A stretch of DNA of 64,000 nt from Streptomyces sp. SPB162 (GTDB lineage: Bacteria > Actinomycetota > Actinomycetes > Streptomycetales > Streptomycetaceae): contig NZ_JAQFII010000002.1 in assembly GCF_029504575.1 (NCBI RefSeq), positions 1-64,000 of the forward strand, written 5' to 3'. The notes below the pieces were generated by a model, which saw only the letters and a program-made list of their open reading frames with translations, made no database searches and was not told the origin of the DNA. Positions within the stretch are counted from its first letter, which is position 1, and each line of letters opens with the position of its first letter. The position numbers and the translations under genes were made by a program. Positions 59,153 through 64,000 of this stretch are shown here, one piece after another.

Positions 59153-61060
59153 ATGACGGAGACCACGGCATTCGACTGGCGGACCTTCCTGCTCACGTGG
59201 AGCGGGGAGTGGGCGGATTCGCCGGCGGCGGACGACGAGACGCGGGGCGAGGACGAGGAGGCCGCGCGGCGGGCGCGGTGGCTGGGGTTCCCGGCCGCGT
59301 CGGAGGAGCGGATCGCGGCGATGGAAGAGCGCCTCGGTCGCCGCATGCCGCCGTCGTACCGGGAGTTCCTCAAGGTCAGCGACGGGTGGCGGCACGCGGG
59401 CGGGTTCGTGTCGCTGCTGGCGGGGACCGAGGGCGCGCGCTGGCACGACAACGAGTCGGGTCTCGCGGACATGTTCGAGGAGTACCTGGACGAGGACGCC
59501 GAGCCCGAGGAGCGGCGGGAGGCGGACCTCTGGCGACGCGGGTTGCAGCTCGATGTCGAATCCGACATCACCCACGTCCTGATGGATCCCGAGGAGGTGG
59601 ACGAGGACGGTGAGTGGGCCGTCTACACCTGGGCGAGTTGGCGGGCCGAGCCGCCCGAGCGGCACGCGAACTTCTCCGCGTTCATGCGGGAGATGTACCA
59701 GGAGTTCCACAGCCTGCGGGCGCACCGGCGCGACGGGGAGCCGGTGTTCGCCAACGACACGACGCGGGAGTTGGACACCGCCGTGGACGAGGCCCGGCTG
59801 GAGGCGCTGCGCGGCGGCTGGGAGGGGGCCTTGCGGAGACTGGACGAGGCCAAGGAGTACGGCAGGCCGCGGGCCGCCGGGTTGGGCGATCAGATACGCC
59901 GCCTGCTCGGACAGACCTACATGGTGTATTACGACGGCCTGGTGACGGACCCGCGGTACGCGCCCGACCTGCTGCCCACGCTGGTCGCCGAGCACGCGGC
60001 GCAATCGTACCGGGACGACTCCACGCTGATGTTCCATCTCCGGGGCGCCGACGACGACCTGGCGTCCTCGGCCTACGCGACGCTGGCCCAGATACGGGAG
60101 GGCACATACCGGTACACGGCGGCCGGGCCGTTCGGGGAGGCGGTCGAGCGCGCGCGGGAGCTGGCGCGGTGGGGCGACACCGACGGGGCGTGGCGGACTC
60201 TGCTGCACGCCCTGCCGCGGTGGGAACCGCTGGGACCGGACCATGTGGCGCCGTTGGGGTGGGTGGCCGACCCCCTGCTCGGACCGCTGCTGACTCCCGA
60301 GAGGGGCCGGGCACTGCTGTCCACGCCGAGGGGCGGGCAAACGGGTGGGACACCGGGGCCGACGGTCGAGCTCGACCCGGGGGGCCTGGCGTGGCTCGCG
60401 GAGCCGGACCCGGGCAACAGCCGTACGTCCTACCGGTTCGTCCTGGTGGAGGGCGTACAACCGCAGGAGTTGCCCGGCCGTCTCGCGGACGCGGACGGGG
60501 ACGGCGGCGTGCTGAACGAACCCACGACGTCCTGGGAGGCGCACCGAAGGTTCCGACACGACCAGTCATCGTCCTACGACGACCGGGCTCTGGTGGCGGT
60601 CGGCCGGGCCGGCGCCGGTTGGAGCTTCGCCTTCGACGGCAATTGCGCCCCTTTCCGCCGGGAGCGGTTCGTCTCACCCGCCGCGGCCGCCGGCGCGGGC
60701 ACCCGCGCGGTGGTGGTGTGGAGCGGCCTGAGGACGTGGCACGGCACTCCGTCCTTCCACCTTTCGGTGGCGCGGGACGGCGCCGAAGAGTACGCCTTCG
60801 CGTACGCGAACGGCGAGGTGCGCCAGAGCGGGCGGATACCCGGGGCGCTGGATCCGAGCCGGTTCTTCGGTGCCCCGGAGGACGCGGCCGAGGCGGAGCG
60901 GCCGCTCCTGGAAGCGGTGGCCGCGGAGTTCGGTGTGTCACTGCCACGTCACGCCATCGTGAGCGGGCGGCTGCACACCTTCACCACCCGCTCCTGGACG
61001 CGGCCGCCGGGGAACGGCGAGGCGTACCTGGTGTTCCGCCGAACCCGCCCTGAAAAATGA
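59153..61060 (+). CDS. Large SMI1/KNR4 (SUKH-type) domain protein
   Basis: 635 residues. The N-terminal ~160 residues form a SUKH/SMI1-KNR4 domain: EERIAAMEERLGRRMPPSYREFLKVSDGW (split: ERLGRRMPPSYREFL), followed by an acidic region. The middle part (~170-420) is helical with no recognised motif; the C-terminus is a second, SUKH-unlike beta-rich region (RFVLVEGVQPQELPG, VVVWSGLRTWHGTPS, YAFAYANGEVRQSG). SUKH proteins are often immunity factors for contact toxins, but also appear in regulatory proteins; the large size and lack of a nearby toxin argue against simple immunity. The start ATG 59153 has GGGGGTGG 12 bases upstream. Confidence 0.78.
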   Translation: MTETTAFDWRTFLLTWSGEWADSPAADDETRGEDEEAARRARWLGFPAASEERIAAMEERLGRRMPPSYREFLKVSDGWRHAGGFVSLLAGTEGARWHDNESGLADMFEEYLDEDAEPEERREADLWRRGLQLDVESDITHVLMDPEEVDEDGEWAVYTWASWRAEPPERHANFSAFMREMYQEFHSLRAHRRDGEPVFANDTTRELDTAVDEARLEALRGGWEGALRRLDEAKEYGRPRAAGLGDQIRRLLGQTYMVYYDGLVTDPRYAPDLLPTLVAEHAAQSYRDDSTLMFHLRGADDDLASSAYATLAQIREGTYRYTAAGPFGEAVERARELARWGDTDGAWRTLLHALPRWEPLGPDHVAPLGWVADPLLGPLLTPERGRALLSTPRGGQTGGTPGPTVELDPGGLAWLAEPDPGNSRTSYRFVLVEGVQPQELPGRLADADGDGGVLNEPTTSWEAHRRFRHDQSSSYDDRALVAVGRAGAGWSFAFDGNCAPFRRERFVSPAAAAGAGTRAVVVWSGLRTWHGTPSFHLSVARDGAEEYAFAYANGEVRQSGRIPGALDPSRFFGAPEDAAEAERPLLEAVAAEFGVSLPRHAIVSGRLHTFTTRSWTRPPGNGEAYLVFRRTRPEK

Positions 61061-61337
61061 CCCGCCGTCCGGTGTTCATGACCTGAAGGCATGTCAAGCC
61101 CGCCCTGCCGCCGCTCGCGGTCGGTTCCTCGCGCGGCGGAGGTGCGGGGCCCGCCGCCCGGAGCGACGCGGCGGATACTTTCGGACATACGCGCTGGTCA
61201 TCGGCATCGCTTCAACACCTGTCGCAATTCCCGTGCCATTTATCGTTATTGGTGGAGCTTCTTCCGGTCGCACCTCGCACTGCGTGCACAACTCTTGACA
61301 TGCATGAAACACAAGGAGAACCATCGCGGTGTACCGG

Positions 61338-61349
61338 GAGAGCGCTCTC
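61338..61349. promoter_or_regulatory. LacI-type palindrome GAGAGCGCTCTC upstream of the discoidin protein gene
   Basis: Perfect 12-bp palindrome centred on CG, with the GAGCGCTC core shared by LacI-family sugar operators such as CebR (TGGGAGCGCTCCCA). It lies 112 bp before the ATG at 61462. A TTGACA hexamer is present upstream at 61295. The 401-bp region 61061-61461 otherwise holds no gene. Confidence 0.5.
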
Positions 61350-61461
61350 TCACACCCGTGGAGGCGCGCCCGCAAGTCGCTGCCCGTGTCGTCGTTCGGC
61401 CGCCCCCTGGCCGGACGACCGCCGAGCCGTGCCCTCGCACGTGAAATCAGGAGAGTCGCTC

Positions 61462-64000
61462 ATGCTCGCACCCCCCACCGGTCCACCAGCGTCGAGACCA
61501 GCGGCACTGGTGAATCCGCGCAACACGGCAGTGGCGGTCATCACGGCGCTGATCGCCTCGTTGCTCCTCTTCGTCCCCTCGCATTCCGCGCACGCGGCCG
61601 ACACCCTCCTGTCGCAGGGCAAGGCCGCCACGGCGTCCTCCACCGAGAACGGCGGCACGGCCGCCGCCAACGCGGTGGACGGGAACACCGGGACCCGCTG
61701 GTCCAGCGCCGCCGCCGACCCGCAGTGGCTGCAGGTCGACCTCGGCGCCACCGCCACCATCAGCCAGATAGGTCTCAACTGGGAGACCGCGTCCGCCAAG
61801 GCCTTCAAGATCCAGGTCTCGGACAACGGCACCGCCTGGACCGACGCGTACTCCACCACGACGGGCCCCGGCGGCGTGCAGACGCTCTCCGTAAACGCTT
61901 CCGGGCGTTATGTCCGCATGTACGGCACCGTCCGCACCACCGGCTACGGCTACTCCCTCTGGGAGTTCCAGGTCTACGGCACCACGGGCGGCACCACTCC
62001 CCCCGCCGACGGCACGCTGCTCTCCCAGGGCAAGGCCGCGACGGCGTCCTCCACCGAGAACGGCGGCACGCCCGCCGCCAACGCGGTCGACGGCAACGCC
62101 GGCACCCGCTGGGCCAGCGCCGCCAGTGACCCGCAGTGGCTGCAGGTCGACCTCGGCGCCACCGCGACCATCAGCTCCGTCACCCTCAAGTGGGAGGCGG
62201 CGTACGCCAAGGCGTTCAAGATCCAGACGTCCGACAACGCGTCGACGTGGACCGACGTCTACTCCACCACCACAGGCGCCGGCGGCAACCAGACGCTGGC
62301 CGTAACCGGCACCGGGCGCTACGTCCGGGTCTACGGCACCGTCCGCGCGACCGTATACGGCTACTCCCTCTGGGAGTTCCAGGTGTACGGCACCGGCGGC
62401 GGGCCCACCGACCCCGGTGGCCCGATCGAGGGCGGCGGCGACCTCGGCCCCAACGTCAAGGTCTTCGACCCGTCCACCCCGAACATCCAGGGGACGCTGG
62501 ACCAGATCTTCACCCAGCAGGAGTCGGCGCAGTTCGGCAGCGGCCGCTACCAGCTGTTCTTCAAGCCGGGCACGTACAACGGCCTGAACGCGCAGGTCGG
62601 CTTCTACACCTCGGTCTCGGGTCTCGGCCTCAACCCCGACGACACCCAGATCAACGGTGACATCACCGTCGACGCCGGCTGGATGGCGGGCAACGCCACC
62701 CAGAACTTCTGGCGCTCCGCGGAGAACCTGGCGATCACGCCGGTCAACGGCACCGACCGGTGGGCCGTCGCGCAGGCCGCGCCCTTCCGCAGGATCCACG
62801 TCAAGGGCGGTCTGAACCTGGCGCCCGCCAGCTACGGCTGGGCGAGCGGCGGCTACATCGCCGACAGCAAGATCGACGGCACCGTCGGCCCGTACTCGCA
62901 GCAGCAGTGGTACACCCGTGACAGCTCGGTCGGCGGCTGGACCAACGGCGTCTGGAACATGGTGTTCTCGGGCGTCCAGGGCGCTCCGGCGCAGGGCTTC
63001 CCCAACCCCGTCTACACGACGCTCGCCACCACCCCGGTGTCGCGCGAGAAGCCGTACATGTACCTGGACGGCAGCGAGTACAAGGTCTTCGTCCCGAACA
63101 AGCGCGTCAACGCGGTCGGCACGTCCTGGCCGAACACGCCGGGCACCTCGCTCCCGCTGAGCCAGTTCTACGTGGCGAAGCCGGGCGTCTCCGCGGCGAC
63201 GATCAACGCGGCGCTCGCCCAGGGCCTCAACCTGCTCTTCACCCCGGGCGTCTACCACGTCGACCAGGCGATCAACGTGACCCGCGCCAACACCGTCGTG
63301 CTCGGTCTCGGTCTGGCCACCATCGTTCCGGACAACGGCGTGGCGGCGGTCAAGGTCGCCGACGTCGACGGCGTCAAGCTGGCCGGCTTCCTGATCGACG
63401 CCGGTGCGGTCAACTCGCCGGTGCTGCTGCAGATCGGCCCGGCCGGAGCGTCCGGCAACCACTCCGCCAACCCCACGTCCATGCAGGACGTGTTCGCGCG
63501 GATCGGTGGCGCGGGCCCCGGCTCGGCGACCACCGCGGTCGAGGTGAACAGCAACGACACGCTCATCGACCACACCTGGCTGTGGCGTGCCGACCACGGC
63601 GCGGGCGTCGGCTGGAACACCAACCCGTCGGACTACGGGCTGAAGGTCAACGGCGCCAACGTGCTGGCCACCGGCCTGTTCGTCGAGCACTTCAAGAAGT
63701 ACGACGTGGAGTGGAGCGGCGAGAACGGCAAGACGATCTTCTTCCAGAACGAGATCGCCTACGACCCGCCGAACCAGGCCGCCATCCAGAACGGCGGCGT
63801 CAAGGGGTTCGCGGCCTACAAGGTCGATGACAACGTCACGACGCATGAGGGCTGGGGCCTCGGGAGTTACTGCAACTTCACGGCGGACCCGACGATCGTG
63901 CAGGAGCACGGCTTCGAGGCACCGAACAAGCCCGGCGTGAAGTTCCACGACCTGCTGGTCGTGTCACTCGGCGGCATGGGCCAGTACGCGCATGTCATCA
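61462..64000 (+). CDS. Secreted double-discoidin (F5/8 type C) right-handed beta-helix protein, 3' end outside window
   Basis: At least 846 residues. A signal peptide (~1-45, VAVITALIASLLLFVPSHSAHA) and two F5/8 type C domains (~47-175 and ~184-312) that are near copies of each other. Then, from ~325 on, a parallel beta-helix domain: NVKVFDPSTPNIQGTLDQIF, GRYQLFFKPGTYNGLN, LNLLFTPGVYHVDQAINVTR, IVPDNGVAAVKVADVDGVKL, NDTLIDHTWLWRADHG. This resembles exported carbohydrate-active beta-helix proteins of Streptomyces (GH55/GH87-like or pectin-lyase-fold), probably binding and cutting a glucan. ATG 61462 has AGGAGAG upstream. It reads out of the window at 64000. Confidence 0.87.
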   Translation, partial: MLAPPTGPPASRPAALVNPRNTAVAVITALIASLLLFVPSHSAHAADTLLSQGKAATASSTENGGTAAANAVDGNTGTRWSSAAADPQWLQVDLGATATISQIGLNWETASAKAFKIQVSDNGTAWTDAYSTTTGPGGVQTLSVNASGRYVRMYGTVRTTGYGYSLWEFQVYGTTGGTTPPADGTLLSQGKAATASSTENGGTPAANAVDGNAGTRWASAASDPQWLQVDLGATATISSVTLKWEAAYAKAFKIQTSDNASTWTDVYSTTTGAGGNQTLAVTGTGRYVRVYGTVRATVYGYSLWEFQVYGTGGGPTDPGGPIEGGGDLGPNVKVFDPSTPNIQGTLDQIFTQQESAQFGSGRYQLFFKPGTYNGLNAQVGFYTSVSGLGLNPDDTQINGDITVDAGWMAGNATQNFWRSAENLAITPVNGTDRWAVAQAAPFRRIHVKGGLNLAPASYGWASGGYIADSKIDGTVGPYSQQQWYTRDSSVGGWTNGVWNMVFSGVQGAPAQGFPNPVYTTLATTPVSREKPYMYLDGSEYKVFVPNKRVNAVGTSWPNTPGTSLPLSQFYVAKPGVSAATINAALAQGLNLLFTPGVYHVDQAINVTRANTVVLGLGLATIVPDNGVAAVKVADVDGVKLAGFLIDAGAVNSPVLLQIGPAGASGNHSANPTSMQDVFARIGGAGPGSATTAVEVNSNDTLIDHTWLWRADHGAGVGWNTNPSDYGLKVNGANVLATGLFVEHFKKYDVEWSGENGKTIFFQNEIAYDPPNQAAIQNGGVKGFAAYKVDDNVTTHEGWGLGSYCNFTADPTIVQEHGFEAPNKPGVKFHDLLVVSLGGMGQYAHVI
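61605..62391 (+). repeat. Internal direct duplication encoding two discoidin domains
   Basis: The segment from about 61605 to 61980 is repeated in frame at an offset of 411 bp (61630 pairs with 62041, ACGGCGTCCTCCACCGAGAA in both). The copies are highly similar at DNA level, including silent positions, so the duplication or gene conversion is recent compared with the divergence of other repeated domains here. Confidence 0.8.

Noticed and set aside
61295..61323. Complete sigma-70-type promoter upstream of the discoidin protein gene
   Set aside because: TTGACA is present but no acceptable -10 hexamer follows at 16-19 bp, so only the -35-like element is noted.
1..64000. CRISPR arrays, tRNA/rRNA genes, insertion sequences, prophage or plasmid attachment sites
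   Set aside because: No regularly spaced repeats of suitable length, no cloverleaf or rRNA signature, no transposase or integrase and no tRNA-flanked direct repeats were seen.

Overview
The window is about 72% GC, with strongly GC-biased third codon positions, GTG/TTG starts and rare TTA codons. Together with the secreted glycosidases and proteases, CYP-type P450s and a SWIM/SNF2 pair, this points to a chromosomal segment of a Streptomyces-like actinomycete. No rRNA, tRNA, CRISPR array, transposase or phage gene was seen.

Layout. 1-11 kb: end of an OmpR-type response regulator, a flippase-like membrane protein, a secreted sugar dehydrogenase with discoidin and FN3 domains, a dienelactone-hydrolase-like enzyme, an overlapping SWIM-protein/SNF2-helicase pair, and a secreted GH30 glycosidase with a ricin-type lectin domain. 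11-22.5 kb: an SDR, folD and glyA (each behind a ZTP/pfl riboswitch), an FhuF-like protein, a secreted protease with a TTA codon, a 3-hydroxyisobutyryl-CoA hydrolase-like protein, and an MFS/beta-glucosidase/TetR module sharing one operator motif.

22.5-34 kb: a cluster syntenic with the KstR2 regulon of Mycobacterium/Rhodococcus, which degrades the last two steroid rings (HIP pathway). It has two SDRs, EchA20, IpdA, IpdB, IpdC, FadA6, KstR2, IpdF and two FadE-type dehydrogenases, arranged around two divergent promoter regions. Each of those carries a near-consensus KstR2 box. An atypical adenosine-deaminase-family gene sits inside the cluster.

34-38.9 kb: a secreted TNT-domain (NAD+ glycohydrolase) protein, a small PcrA-tail/CarD-like protein, an L,D-transpeptidase-fold protein, a DUF309 protein, a secreted trypsin-like protease and a DUF574 methyltransferase. 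38.9-53 kb: what looks like a specialised-metabolite tailoring and export region (two P450s, ferredoxin, DHA2 exporter, quinone oxidoreductase, MarR, double SnoaL protein, GNAT, covalent flavoprotein oxidase, three SDRs, lipocalin-like protein) with no scaffold-building enzyme in view. 53-64 kb: a very large secreted S53 peptidase with Kelch repeats, a TTA-containing LuxR regulator, panD, a large SUKH-domain protein and a secreted double-discoidin beta-helix protein that runs off the end.

Seven genes are broken by small net insertions in G/C runs or CG repeats while the downstream frame remains fully coding. I read these as probable sequence errors, but real decay cannot be excluded from one sequence. 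Strong hairpins separate most convergent genes.
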